From the NCBI RefSeq assembly GCF_002234675.1, contig NC_019862.2:27510707-27574706 (forward strand): a stretch of DNA of 64,000 bases, in the 5' to 3' direction. This DNA is from Oryzias latipes. Its lineage: Eukaryota > Chordata > Actinopteri > Beloniformes > Adrianichthyidae. The notes beneath the pieces were generated by a model. The model was not told the DNA's origin and did not search any database. It saw only the letters and a program-made list of their open reading frames with translations. This document shows positions 1 to 11,719 of this stretch, piece after piece (positions within the stretch are counted from its first letter, which is position 1; the number at the start of each line of letters is the position of its first letter). Both the position numbers and the translations under genes were made by a program.

Positions 1-414
1 CTCCAAAATTGGGGGACAAAGCTTTTTGATGGGGGGGCAGCAGCTGCCTCCTCTCTCCTCCCGGTGTATCCGCCCCTGCCTGTGGTAAAAAACAATTCAG
101 ATCTCTACATTTTTTCTTCATGACAGGCATTAAGGACTGGTTATTTTAAATTAAATTAAAGTTTATGGAAAAACCCGTTAGCAAAGCAACATTTTTACTT
201 TTCAGTGGACTAACCAGTAAAAGGTTTTGCAAAACTTATTTTTTTCATTGACGAAATAAGTACCAACATACTGCATTCATAACAAGTCTATTATTATTAT
301 TAATATATAGTCTATTAATATATATTAAACCTATTAGCCTGCAATAAAGATGAAACACCTAAAAACGCTTGTGAGCCTTTTTAAAAATGTGAAATGTTAG
401 AAATATAATATGAT
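1..414. other. AT-rich intergenic sequence, no gene seen
   Basis: No convincing coding exon on either strand. The sequence is AT-rich with short T and A runs. The first 90 bases are GC-richer and could be the end of a repeat that starts outside the window. The last eight bases (407-414, AATATGAT) are the left target-site duplication of the next element. Confidence 0.5.
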
Positions 415-500
415 ACGGAGCCCCTAAAGGGCCATTGATAGGAAAAAAAATGGAGGAAAAAAAATTTTTTTTTGAAGTAAAAAAAAAAAAAAAAAACTAA

Positions 501-671
501 CTGGTGCGCACCAGTTAGTTTCAGGTGCGCACCAGTTAGTTTCAGGTGTGCACCAGTTAGTTTCAGGTGCGCACCAGTTAGTTTCAGGTGCGCACCAGTT
601 AGTTTCAGGTGCGCACCAGTTAGTTTCAGGTGCGCACCAGTTAGTATCTGGTGCGCACCAGTTAGTATCAG
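501..671. repeat. 21-bp tandem array, eight units, each with a palindrome
   Basis: Eight head-to-tail copies of GTGCGCACCAGTTAGTTTCAG. Each unit contains the self-complementary core GGTGCGCACC (one copy has GTGTGCACC). The last two units carry TATC in place of TTTC. The array lies inside the left half of the fold-back element. Confidence 0.9.
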
Positions 672-808
672 AAGATATCAGATAGTTGACCTACTTGCTC
701 ATTTTGCACCAAGTAGCTACAGTTGTCTTGAGAATGGCTAAAGTTGAGGATATGGACCTTGTAAACTTTCTGAAAACAAGAAATATTACTGACAATGTCA
801 TAATGTCA

Positions 809-874
809 CCTGAAACTAATTGGTGCGCACCTGAAACTAACTGGTGCGCACCTGATTCTAACTGGTGCGCACCA
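809..874. repeat. Inverted partner array of the 21-bp unit, three units
   Basis: Three copies of the same unit in the opposite orientation (CTGAAACTAACTGGTGCGCAC and variants). They pair with the array at 501-671, so a single strand of the element can fold into a long stem. Confidence 0.88.
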
Positions 875-1012
875 ATAATTTTTTTTTTTTCCTTTTTACT
901 TCAAAAAAAATATTTTACTCCCAAAAAATTTTTTTTTACTTGAAAAAAAAAATTTTTTCCTCCAGTTTTTTTTTTTTTCATCAATGGCCCTTTAGGGGCT
1001 CCGTAATATGAT

Positions 1013-2009
1013 TATATAAAGCCCAGAAGGAACAAATCAATGCCAAGTTGAAGGCAAAGTAATCTTTAAAATGATTCTAACAATGGTCAAAATGACATAA
1101 ATAATCAATGGTTTACACGTTTTCAGCATTGACTGAATGGCTTCAAGCTAAGATGTGAGCTAACCAAGCTTTCATAGAACAGGAAGTTTCGCGAGGATTA
1201 GAATTTATGTGTGTATTTGAAACAGTCATCCAGATTTGTGATTTCATTCATGACAAAATTGATTCTTGTTTTGTTTTATTCTGGAAAGATTTCAAAGAAT
1301 ATACAAAAGGACTCTGGTCTCACATTTCCTATGCACAAATGTAAATTCTCTGGTATTCTTTTCTGAACTCAATCTGTATATTAATAGTATTTGTAATTAT
1401 GCGAAGCAAAAAGCAATCAAAACCTTGTCTGTATGAGAATAATTCTTGTAAAGTTTAACCCTTTGGCTTATTTCTATTTCTATTCTTGTTTTTTTTATAA
1501 ATATGTGTATCTGATATTTGCAATTGTGTTCTTATTGCACACCTAAATGTGATTTTTTATAAAACGGCATAATGTGCAATAAAGGTTATTAAAAATATGT
1601 ATCATTTATGTGTAATAGTGAAAGAAAAAAGTTATTTAAAGTTTTTTCTTTACAGAAGAAGCTTTTGAAGTTATTAAAACTAATAAAGTTATAAAGTTCA
1701 AAATCAAACAGGTATGTCCTTAAAGAGCAGAGTTTTGACGCCCCCCCCCCCCATACCCATCGACCCCCCGTTTTTGTCTTACGCAACAGCAGCGGAAGAT
1801 TGTGATTTGCTGGGCTCAGCCCTCCCTCATCGGGGTTAACTTATTAGCGGAGTTTTTCTGGCGGAGCCGCTCTGCTCTGACATACATGTGAGCGCCACTC
1901 GCCGCAGAGCCGAGTACGAAACTGTCTTTTCGTACTTCCTTCCTGTCGGCGAACCGTTGACACGAACGCACGCGCTCCTCAAACTGTGGAGTTTTAAACA
2001 GAAGCAAAA
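1013..2009. other. AT-rich gap, then atp1b1 upstream and 5' UTR
   Basis: From 1013 to about 1740 there is only AT-rich sequence with no supportable exon. A 12-C run sits at 1741-1752. From about 1800 base composition shifts to GC-rich with several CpGs, as expected for a housekeeping-type promoter and 5' UTR of atp1b1, whose ATG is at 2010. I see no clear TATA box. The open frames here on both strands overlap each other and are GC-rich shadows. Confidence 0.5.
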
Positions 2010-5000
2010 ATGTCGGGAAACAAGGAGAGCAGCGACGGCGGGTGGAGGAAATTTATGTGGAATTCGGAAAAGGGAGAGTTTCTGGGAAGGACGGGATGCA
2101 GTTGGTGTAAGTACCCCGGCTCTAATTTCACTTTTACCCGGGTTTGGGCGGTAAAACGTCTCGCGGATGGTGAGCGAACACCGTGTTTCCTGTACAGACA
2201 CACACAGTACAGCACCTGTTAGAGCCCGCTGTGTCAGGCTGAGTCGTGACTCTAGATGTGGCTGTTTGGACGGGGGTGAAGTCAACGAAAAAATAAAAAC
2301 GTTAAATGGTCTCCTTTCACAAAGTTAGCTTTGTAGCAACGCCCCATGTCAAATGTTGGGGGAAAATAGTAATTAATGAAGTAGCAAAACACGTCGAGTA
2401 ACCTTTAAATGAATGGAACGTCCCCTTAAAATGGCCTAAATGAGGGGAAAAAAACTAAAGGTGTCATAAATCAGGGATTACGAAGGCGTAGCCCTAATGG
2501 TGCCCCTCATTAAAATTGGGCTTTCTGAAAAGGTCATTTTGAAGGACGGTGAGTGAGTGAGTGGGGGGCCAGGGTTTGACAAATCGCACGATGAAAGTTG
2601 GTCGTTTGTTCTCTTCCCGCTTCACTTTAGCTTAGGAGAAAAAAGAAGGGGGACATGTTCCTCCTCCTCCGTTAATGAGCTGGGAGACAATTATAATCAG
2701 GTACCGGTTCATTGAGCTTTCCTTTTCTTCACAGTCCAACTGAAAACGAACCGATCCAGCTCCATTATTTCGTTTTTTGTTTTAGTATTAAAGTCTCCAA
2801 CAGTGCGACTTACTATAAACTAGCTATCAGGGTTTTTTTTCTTCAGGAATAAAGGTGCGTTTGTTTTCTCGTGTCGCCTCTGCTCTGGACTGGCCAGGTT
2901 CGGCTCGGAACGCGGTGCGTGACGGAGCAGATCACGACTCACATGTCTGGAGGGTGGGCCGCCCCTCTCCGCCTCCCACTAATAAGGCATTGGCCGCCGT
3001 GTCTCTGCCACTTTAATTTTCCCACTCCTGACGGAGTTGGGGAAAAAAATGCGTCAATCGAGCTGTAGTTCTTCTGGGGGGCGAAAAAGCGGATTTTGTG
3101 GCGGGGGAAATAACGGCAGGTGGGGTGTTTGATGGCGAACTTTTCTTGGTTGCCGTGTCGTTATGGCTTCAAATGTCACCCAGCTTGAAGTCACACACGG
3201 GGGTGTATTACCCTGTTGAGCGAGAGAATGGGGGGTTTGTTGAACAAAAATAATAAGCAACAGGTTTGTACTTGACTGTCCGTGAATGCAACACAGAACC
3301 ACGTGTTTGTAGAGAAGGATCTGCTAAAGCAACAACCATGGTGACGTTTTTTCTATTTACTCATTTCCAGACTTTTACACAGACTTGTGAAAGTGGAAGA
3401 CATGGGGGGGGGGGGCAGTCCCTTCACAGCATGCGTGGTTGGGGGGAGGTGCTGCCCATCCAAGCTCCTCCCATCAAATCCACCCGGCCACTTTGCTGTT
3501 TGCACTAAAGGCCTCTCAGCCTCCGCCTGCTGAGTGTTGTTGCTTCATGTCACTGAGTGGCTGGACCTCAAACCAATTTCACGTCCAGCCATTTGTGCTC
3601 CAGTTTCCATGACATCAGTGGCAGTTCCCACAGAAATGTGCTCGTATGCGAAGCTTCTTGACGTCTCCTTATCTCTTTCTCTGCCCAAGCGCCATGTGCA
3701 GACGGGAACAATGTCACTATTTGTCTTGCAAATTGAGCCGGCCTGCACAACAGGTACTTGTGACTTCTGGGTCTCCATCACACAGCGAGTTATAAACAAA
3801 AGTACCGAGCATAGTTGCAGTCCTCTGGCACGGGAAGCTGTATACAGTTTCACGCTGACAGCTGCATCACAGAGAAATCCTGGTGTGGCTCCTGACTGAC
3901 ACAATCTTGGAAAATAGCTCACCCCGCGTTTGCTTTAGCAGCAGGTGTTGGAGCAGCTTGTGAGAACATAAGTCTGCCTTCCAGGCTGTCTGCCCGTCCT
4001 CTTTTTCGTCCTCTTTTTTAAAATGGTATTAAAACGAAACGTACAATTTTCATCCACTAAAGCTTGACGTAATGAGTATGGCATTTCAGCCAAAGTTTAA
4101 AAACCTGTGTTGTTTTCTAGGACATAGTTTCTGCTGAGCGGCAGACTGTTGGCGCAGACTACACACGTCTTCTTCCCATCATCTATGCATTTACATGCTC
4201 TCCTGCTAGCTTACAGCCCCTCACAACCCTAACTTAACATCGCCAAAAATGGCGAGCAATATTGGAGCTATCCAGCCGTACAGTTTTGATCCAGATTCCA
4301 GTTCAGACGAGGAAAACAAAGACACACAAGGATCTTTTTGTCTGCAAGTGGATGCATCAGAATGGAGTGGAGCAGGGAGCTTGTGGCACAGCTTGGTAGC
4401 TTCTATGTCATACCTACAAACCTTTTACAATGGCATATATCCATCTGCTCATAATTTACAACGATATGAATAAATAAGTACTCAGAAATGCACTTTTAAG
4501 CTTAATTTTCTTCATATAAAAATACCACGGGAGCACCATTTTTATCAAAGTGTGTCTTTCACGACTCTGGAAAAGATTTTGTACTTGATAACATCATGTT
4601 TGAATTCATTTCATGTGTTTTCCTGCTCAGAGAGTGAGGGTTGGGGTGGGAACTGCAAATGACTTAAGATAACAGTTTGTTACAAAGAGATAAGGTTGTG
4701 GGACTCAACATGCCACAAGCAGGGGAGTTTACAGAAATGTGCTATTTTTCTGTCTTTTCCTCAGTACAAGGAATGAAAATAAAATTGCTTTTTAGTGTTA
4801 GATTTTTAATTCTTAAAGATATTTTGAAACCTGTGCTGTAACTTAAAACATTTGAGGTTAAATAGGACCCATGTGCTGTAGGGATTATAGTAAACTTTAT
4901 GCAGTGATGTTTGTGAAATAAAAAGAAACTGGTTTGAACAGGAATGCTAATAAAAGTCTGTCTTCCACTAAACACATGAATAGGGAGCTCTTTGTTAATT

Positions 5001-8000
5001 AAGTAAGGACAGAGTTTACATGCAGAACTTGGTGGAAGTGATATGCAGGCACGGATGGGGGGTCGCAGTGATTAAGGCCTGAAAAGAATAACTTGTGACG
5101 CATCCGGTAACACTGGATGTGCGGACCTCTGGGTGTTTCATTATGGAGGAAAATTTGGGGAGAAAAGAAGAAAAGCCTGCATTGTTCCATTGTAAGAATT
5201 CTTAGAAAAGAAGCACAATTTTTAAAGTTTTTTCAGCACAATGTGGATTAAATTGAATTTCTCTACATCAAGCTCTTTCTTACTCATCACATCATTAAAA
5301 TGTGTGCGAATGACCTGTAGCTTTTTGATCTGTACAATGAAAACTGCTGTGTTCTCATGCTGATGACACGTTTGACAGGAACTTTCCCTTTTGCTTTCTC
5401 CCAGTTAAAATCTTCATGTTCTACCTGATATTTTACGGATGCTTGGCTGGAATTTTCATTGGGACCATTCAGGCTCTGCTGCTAACCCTGAGCAACTACA
5501 AGCCCACCTATCAGGACAGAGTCGCCCCCCCAGGTAAATGCCCTCCTGCTCCTCTCTGTTGCATGCAGTGGGTGTGTGACCAGCGATCGCGGATGTCTGT
5601 GCTCGTCTCTGTGCGGATGTGGTTAAAAATGATTGTTGGGGCGTGTCTGTTAGCAGCGACTCAATCTTTCTGACCTCAAATATGTCCGTCCATTTTGTCC
5701 TTCAGTTCTAATAGCAAGTCGATGGTTCCCCCCTCAGGCAGCAGGGGAACTAGAACTGTTCATGTGTGAGTCACAGTCATGCCTGTGTACATGTGATTTC
5801 TGCTTTATTTGAGTAATAATCCTGAGAGGTATTTATTTGAAGTTAGTTGTTTCCTTTGTGGAGAGCGATTGCTGACGTCATGGAAACCAGTTCATTATGA
5901 GCATTTTTATGTCTTCTGCAAGCTGGAGGCAGTTTTTTAGGTGGCAGTCCTCATCAGGTTGTGTCAGCTTTGCAAAGGACACTTGAGTCTTGGTGGTATT
6001 TTTAGCAGCTGTTGTTGACGGTTGGTTTCATGCTCCTGCTGCTGTGTTGAAAGCTGAAAATGAAGGAAACCACGAGGAAAGCGCGGAGAGCTTCAAGTTA
6101 GAGCAGCTTTCCAGCAGAGGCGCGATCATCAAGGAAGCAGAGGGCGCTTTTCTGTTTTTTATGTCATAGCAGATGCCACCTCCCACTCTGAAGCTAAAAG
6201 TTTCCATTGTCAGAGACACGCATGTAAGAGTGGATAGGTGGGGGCAGGGGGACTTGTGCAATTTCATAGGTTTGGAACCAAATTTAGTTTTTTTGTTTTT
6301 GTTTTCTGTGCTCCTGTTGCACAAACAGATCAAATCACCTACTGCTAAAAGGCAGCAAAAGACGAATCCAGAAGAGAAATGTGTTCCCTTTCACCGGTCT
6401 GCCATCCCCCCTCTCCCTGGGTCACTCCACGTGCACGAGCTGTGTGGAAAATTTCCACTGTCGAGCTGACAGTGGCCAGCTGAGGAAATCCCCCAAACAC
6501 CACATTGCCCTAAGATAATAGACACAGGATAATAGACTGGAGACTCACAATAGCCCACATGGCATGTGATACTGTTTTCATGGCTTTTTTCCACTGTTCA
6601 GAATACACTTCTTTGATCCGCATGTGTTAAGTTTGTTACTTTTAACTCTTTCCTTTCTTCCTTAAGCCTGTGTTGTTGTCTTTCAGGCCTGTCGCACACC
6701 CCCCGCTCAGACAAATCGGAGATTTCATTCAAAATGTCTGATAACAGTACATTTAAGAAGTACGTGGACAGCATGAACGAACTTCTTCTAAAATATGACG
6801 AGGATCGTCAGACAGCGCAGGGGAAGTATGAAAGCTGTGGAGGCAAGTATAATCACCATGGGTGCATCTATCAGTGGCTGTTTGCATTTGCAAATTAAAC
6901 ACTAAATGCAGAAAGGCTTTGGGAAGCTGTTTATGAATTTACCTGTCAACTTTTCATAGAAAAATGCAGAAGAAGGAGCCTTGTAACAGGAAAAGGGGAA
7001 AAAAGACGTATGGGTGGATGCCCCTGTTATGCTGCATTCACACCAGACGCGATTCGCGCGTCAAATTTCCGTCTGCCTCTTTTGACACGCGTCAAATTTA
7101 CCGCTCGAGCCTTGATGCATCAGCCGCAGAGCAACCACCAACGTCTTTCTGGACTTCATTCGTTGCCACGTCATTGAAAACATGGATGATGTAGAGCGAG
7201 TAGCTTGGGCATATATGTTTTGTAGAGCAGGCGAGCGGTGTCCGGGATTACCAGATCCTCCAGAGTCTCTCCCACTCCTGAAGGGCAGCGGCCCTCGATC
7301 CTCCTCCTCTGCTTGCTTGCTCGCTACGCTGAGTTGGTGGAGACATCCTGGTCAGGTTGCCAGCCTGTCAAAGAGTCCATGGAGCTGGAGCTAGCAAATG
7401 CTGCCGCCCAGGGTCTGGCCGGACCACGGGTGCCGTCGTAGCGGGTTCTGTCGCTGGCAACCTGTCCAGAATGTATCGGCCTTCCCCCAACAGTAACTGG
7501 GACATCCTCCGGTAACCCTGCGGCCCCAGCGTGTTAAGAAAATGGATGGAAGTTCAGGGCGAACATCCTCTCATCGAGCAGCCTGAGTCACTGAAAACAT
7601 CGCATGCCCAAAGCTGAGTCCCTGATTGGTTGACGTGCCTCGTCGTCCACGCCCAAATCACACCACAGGACTTTAGATTGCGTCTGTACATTTACTCAAC
7701 ATTGAAGTCGTATAACATATTAGATATTCTTTCATGCTATAATGCTGCGTTCACTCCAAATGCGATTCACGTGTCAAATTTGCGTTGGCTGCCTTTATTT
7801 GGACGTGCTGTGATTTCCCTGCCCTTGTATAAAAATGTGTTTATAAGCTGGACTTCCCCGTCATGTGTGGGAGAAGCAACCGCCAATTGTCTTTAGCTTG
7901 ATCGCTACATAGAGCCGTTTCTGTGTATCCCATTTACAATACGTGGAAGACACAGAGGATGTCGAGAGATCCGACTTATTTATTTTAGACGGGTCTACAA

Positions 8001-11000
8001 AGCATCAGTAATTATGTCTCCATGAGATTATTCAGAGATTCTCCTAGTACAGTTAGGTTCACGGCTGCTTTCTGTAGTACTGCCGTCTCTCTGTGACCCA
8101 GTGTGACAGCTTTCTGTCCTGCATTATTCAGAAGAGGAAAAAATAAAATTTTTACATAAAAAGACAAAACTCTTCTGCTTCTAAAGTGCTGTTTTGTTTT
8201 ATTGCAGAAAATCCAGACACATACAAGGAGCAAGGCGGGCTGGAAGAGGGCAGCGGACAGAGGACATCTTGCCGCTTTCTTAGAAAATGGCTTGGAGACT
8301 GTTCTGGTCTGACTGACAACACCTACGGCTTCAAAGAGGGCAAACCGTGCCTTATTGTCAAACTCAACAGGATTGTCTTCTTTAGACCCAAGGTAAGTGC
8401 TGTGCCGCATTCAGACCGACTGTTGCTGAAGCCATCTTTGCTCCTGCAGCCTAGTGTCAGAGACCAAAGGTCTCAGACGCTTAACCTATGCTGGATTAGT
8501 CAATATTACTGTTTAATGTCATGATATTAACTGAACTAGAGCCTCAACAGCAAAGTCATTCTAAAGTTTTAATTTTGAGTATTGGATAGGAATCAAAGAA
8601 AACATAAAGCCAAAATGAAACAAAGATGCAGAACCCTTTTTCTGGTCCTAAACATTCATGTGGTTTATTTTAGGACTTTAGCATTTAACGGACATAAAAC
8701 CCTATTTCTGTGGTAGGGTTGTACGATCTCTGCCATTGGTCTGTATGATTATAACAATAATGTAAAAAGTTTGGAGAGCTGACCAATCAGAGCAGACAAG
8801 ACAAATGTTTAAAAAAAAGAAATTCTTAAACTGTACTTCATACATCGACACAGACTAAAACTGCTACGATAAATGTTGCTGTCACTACGCTCACTCACAG
8901 CCGAGTTAGTAACACGTAAAGGCTGGCGATAAAACGCTAAACATATCGCGATTTGACTTTTATTTTGAAGGGTCTGAAATGAACACTCAAAAGTTGTTAG
9001 TATTTTCTCCTCTTTTGTGAGAAAAGGTAAGAGGGTTAGTCACAGGTTTGCATTTGCGTTAACTTAGTCGTGTCATTAGCTCTCCTTTTGTCCTCTCTGC
9101 GTCCATCTGCACACGAGCGAAACACGTGCATGCGACGCAAGTCCCCCCCCGCGGTCACTTCACCTGTTCAGTTTTGAGTGATGAAACAGCAGAACATGCA
9201 GCGATTTTTTTAATTGCATCCAATCAGAACTGGAGGATAAAGCTGCAAACCTCCAGCCGCAACAGACGACGATTTGGAGACAGCGCTGTTGTTAACGCTA
9301 ATGATGCTATGCTAACCAGCGGTTCCGTCTGTCGTCCAAGTGGGAACACGGACTGGTTTAAAATCGGGCAGGATTTTCATGGGCTGGACTAAATAAAACA
9401 AAATGAAAATGTAGCAACACAAAGCCGGTGTTACACCAAAAACTGACGTGTCAGATGTGCTGAATGCCCCCACCTCTTCCCAGCAGCTTTAACTCCAATG
9501 ATATATAATGACAATTATCCAAAATATTCAACTGTTTTCAGCCTGTTTTTTGTTTAATTTGTTATCAAATGTAATCAGCTTCAGGCAGAATTAGGAGATC
9601 TCTAGTCCTTCTTTTATGAGCATGTTATAATTTGAGTGTACAAGTTAGATGACAATAGTGTTCAAACCATTTATAAATTATTTTAATGCAATATCATTTT
9701 CTTGAAATAATCAGAAGCTAGAAGGTATTTCTGTGTAAAATAGTGTTATAATATTTTGGTCGGTAAAAAATATGTTTGGCCGAGGACTCAAAAATTTCAG
9801 CCCCTGTGTGGACGTATATGTAAATTTGAACAACCTGTTCATGATTACACATTACTCTTAGGAGCAACAAAGTGTTCAATTTAACAAATTCAGGTTTATA
9901 TTGCGAGATATATCGTTATCGCATGATTGACATCGTTACACAGCACCGTGTGCCTCTCAAAATCGCTTCGATGTTGGTAAACATAACCAGAATAAATGTA
10001 TATAGGAGGCGCTCCAGATTGTAAGGCACACTGGTCATTAAAAAAAAAAAAAAGGCTTTAAGTTGCCCTTATAGTGTGTTAAATGCAGTAGTTTTCCCCC
10101 CGTATTTGGGAGGGTTAGAGACCAAAAACATCTGCGAATATGGAGAACCACCCCCACCCCGGGGCGGAAGAGTGTCCGTCACCCATTCTTACTCATCAAA
10201 AACCCTTCTGAACATTTCCGATGCTTTGTGAAACATTCATTGAAGAAAATTGCTTAACATAAAGAGTTTTGTTTGTTGTTCAGAGCAACAGACTGAACTG
10301 TAAGGTACTTTATAAGGCACATTGAGTGTCACTCTGTGCCTTAACACCAGGGGTCCATGCTTCATCCTTCATCAGTTTAGTGCGAGCGGTCCTGCAGGGC
10401 GGTTTGAGCCTTGGTTCAGCGCGTCAGTCCAGAGGGGGAACAAATTCTGGCAGGGGAAACATATCTTGTCACAACACGGGTTTCATCCGGCATTCATTCA
10501 TCCAAATCATAATTATTCTCCGCGATTATCTTCAGCGTTTTAGGATTTTTTTTCCGTCCGTCTTCTGAGTCAGCTGATGCCATTTCTCCATGCAGGGGCA
10601 CAAACTTTGGTAATAGTGACTTAGGGAGGCCTATGGGTGGCCGTACTCTTCATCTCAGTGAAGACAGTGGCACAGGTGGTTGAGCGGGTCGTCCAATGAT
10701 CGAAGGGTTGGCGGTTCGATTCCCCGCTCCCACCATCCAAATGTCGTTGTGTCCTTGGGCTCCACTGGTGTGCGAATGTGTATGGATGATCCCGGTGATG
10801 GTCAGAGGGGCCGTAGGCGCGAAATGGCAGCCACGCCTCTGTCAGTCTGCCCCAGGGCAGCTGTGGCTACAACCGTAGCTTACCATCACCAAGTATGAAT
10901 GAGGAGTGAATGAATAATGGACATAATGTAAGCGCTTTGGGTGTCTTGAAAAGCGCAGATAAATCCAATCCATTATTATCTCCACCCCCCCCTTCCTCAG

Positions 11001-11719
11001 AAATACGGGCAGCCCCTCCCTCGGATGCAAAAGTCTCATCCAAACGTCTCGAGTTGTCTAAGCTTTTGTGATGACCCGGAGGAGTCACGGGACTGCGAAT
11101 ACATGAAACCGCGTGTAGTTAAACGCGTATAAGCGGTGGAACGCTGTAGTCATCATTGCAAAAAACAAACAAAGAAGGCAAACTGAGCTCTTAAATGACT
11201 TTTATGTTTTTGATTCATGTCGTTCTTACATCTCGTAACGTACATTCTGTAACATGACCTGTACACTAAACTGCTGTTCATCACTTGGTTCTGCTGCCTT
11301 CAGGGTCCCTCTAACAACTCAACGCTTCCAGAGGCTCTGCAGGGCAAATCATACAACAACCTGATCCCCGTCTACTGCAAAAACAAGGTGGGTTTTCTAT
11401 GATGCCATCAATGTTGCAGTGTGTCTGGTCTTTAAGCTGCATTCCTCTGTTGCGTTTGCAGAGACCTGAGGATGCATCCAAGATTGGAGAAATCAAGTAC
11501 TTTGGCTTCGGCGGAGGCTTTCCTCTGCAGTACTACCCATACTACGGCAAGCAGCTGCATCCCAACTATCTGCAGCCCCTGGTGGCCATCCAGTTCACCA
11601 ACCTCACCATCGGCGAGGACCTGCGCATCGACTGCAGGGTATTCGGAGACAACATCGCGTACAGCGAAAAAGACCGTTATATGGGACGCTTCGACGTTAA
11701 GATCACTGTGAACTCATGA
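2010..11719 (+). CDS. atp1b1: Na+/K+-ATPase subunit beta-1
   Basis: Type II membrane glycoprotein that pairs with the alpha subunit of the sodium pump and is needed for its folding and delivery to the plasma membrane. Six coding exons: 2010-2106, 5405-5533, 6687-6842, 8208-8392, 11304-11387, 11462-11719, giving 302 residues (human beta-1 is 303). Exon 1 carries the cytoplasmic tail with [13 protein letters not shown]; exon 2 carries the single membrane span ([18 protein letters not shown]) and the conserved [11 protein letters not shown]. All six extracellular cysteines that form the three family disulfides are present, with three N-glycosylation sequons (NST in exon 3, NST in exon 5, NLT in exon 6) and the YYPYYGK motif. 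Phases match at every junction. Intron 3 has a GC donor (AG|GCAAGT at 6843); the nearby GT would break the frame. Beta-1 rather than beta-2 or beta-3 from [10 protein letters not shown] and the C-terminus. Teleosts often have a and b copies; I cannot say which this is. Confidence 0.96.
4108..4575 (+). repeat. Dispersed repeat with short ORF remnant, copy A ([11 protein letters not shown] type)
   Basis: Shares its whole length with copies near 21065, 45465 and 52300 (minus). It starts near TTTCTAGGACATAGTTTCTG and ends past ACTCAGAAATGCACTTTTAAG. It contains a 74-codon ORF at 4249-4473 beginning [20 protein letters not shown], then [12 protein letters not shown]. The start resembles fish transposon-linked proteins annotated as P2X7-C-terminal-domain-like (QPYxFEPxSD...DxSEWC), but the cysteine motif after SEW is absent, so I treat it as a remnant. 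It lies in atp1b1 intron 1. Confidence 0.7.
7029..8140 (+). repeat. Two tandem remnants of a TGCGTTCAC-ended repeat
   Basis: Two copies begin with GCTGCATTCACACCAGACGC (7029) and GCTGCGTTCACTCCAAATGC (7742), a head common in fish DNA-transposon remnants. The second copy matches the repeat at 62695-63460: both have a run CAATAC(G/A)TG(G/A)AAGACACAGA and a stretch that translates on the minus strand to LGHRET then LTVLGESLN. The second copy ends only about 65 bases before atp1b1 exon 4. No intact transposase is seen; the superfamily is unassigned. Confidence 0.6.
8713..9950. repeat. Possible decayed relative of the TAGGGCTGCACGAT hAT miniature
   Basis: TAGGGTTGTACGATCTC at 8713 resembles the left end of the elements at 17027 and 44678, and ATATTGCGAGATATATCGTT near 9898 resembles their internal sequence. 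No target duplication or right end could be recognised, so the limits are approximate. It lies in atp1b1 intron 4. Confidence 0.3.
10664..10983 (+). mobile_element. tRNA-derived SINE
   Basis: The head is tRNA-like: an A-box-like TGGTTGAGCGGG at 10677-10688 and a perfect B box GGTTCGATTCC at 10713-10723. The body includes TGTGTCCTTGGGC, and the tail AAGCGCTTTGGG followed by a TAAATCCAATCCATTATTAT end is typical of common fish SINEs. It sits in atp1b1 intron 4 in the sense direction. The head is a retroposed tRNA relic, not a functional tRNA gene, because no closed cloverleaf follows. Confidence 0.82.

Larger units (their letters stand above)
415..1004. mobile_element. Non-autonomous fold-back DNA transposon with 8-bp target duplication
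   Basis: The ends are inverted repeats: ACGGAGCCCCTAAAGGGCC at 415 and its complement ending at 1004. Both sides are flanked by the same 8 bases, AATATGAT (407-414 and 1005-1012), a direct mark of insertion. Inside the ends come A/T-rich arms that are also inverted, then an array of a 21-bp unit on the left (501-671) and inverted copies of the unit on the right (809-874). No transposase is encoded; the 85-aa ORF at 686-943 runs through the inverted repeats and looks accidental. An 8-bp duplication fits hAT and some other superfamilies, but the termini are not the usual hAT CAG/TAG type, so the superfamily is left open. Confidence 0.85.

Noticed and set aside
501-671. CRISPR-like array
   Set aside because: Regular 21-bp repeats without unique spacers, inside a eukaryotic transposon.
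686-943. 85-codon ORF with repeated ETNWCAP
   Set aside because: The repeated residues come from the inverted 21-bp units of a fold-back element, and the end is homopolymer-derived.
1836-2285. 149-codon minus ORF over the atp1b1 start
   Set aside because: Antisense to exon 1 and the CpG-rich promoter, with no family features; stop-poor composition explains it.
10664-10740. Functional tRNA gene
   Set aside because: A and B boxes are present but the sequence continues into a SINE body and lacks a closed cloverleaf.
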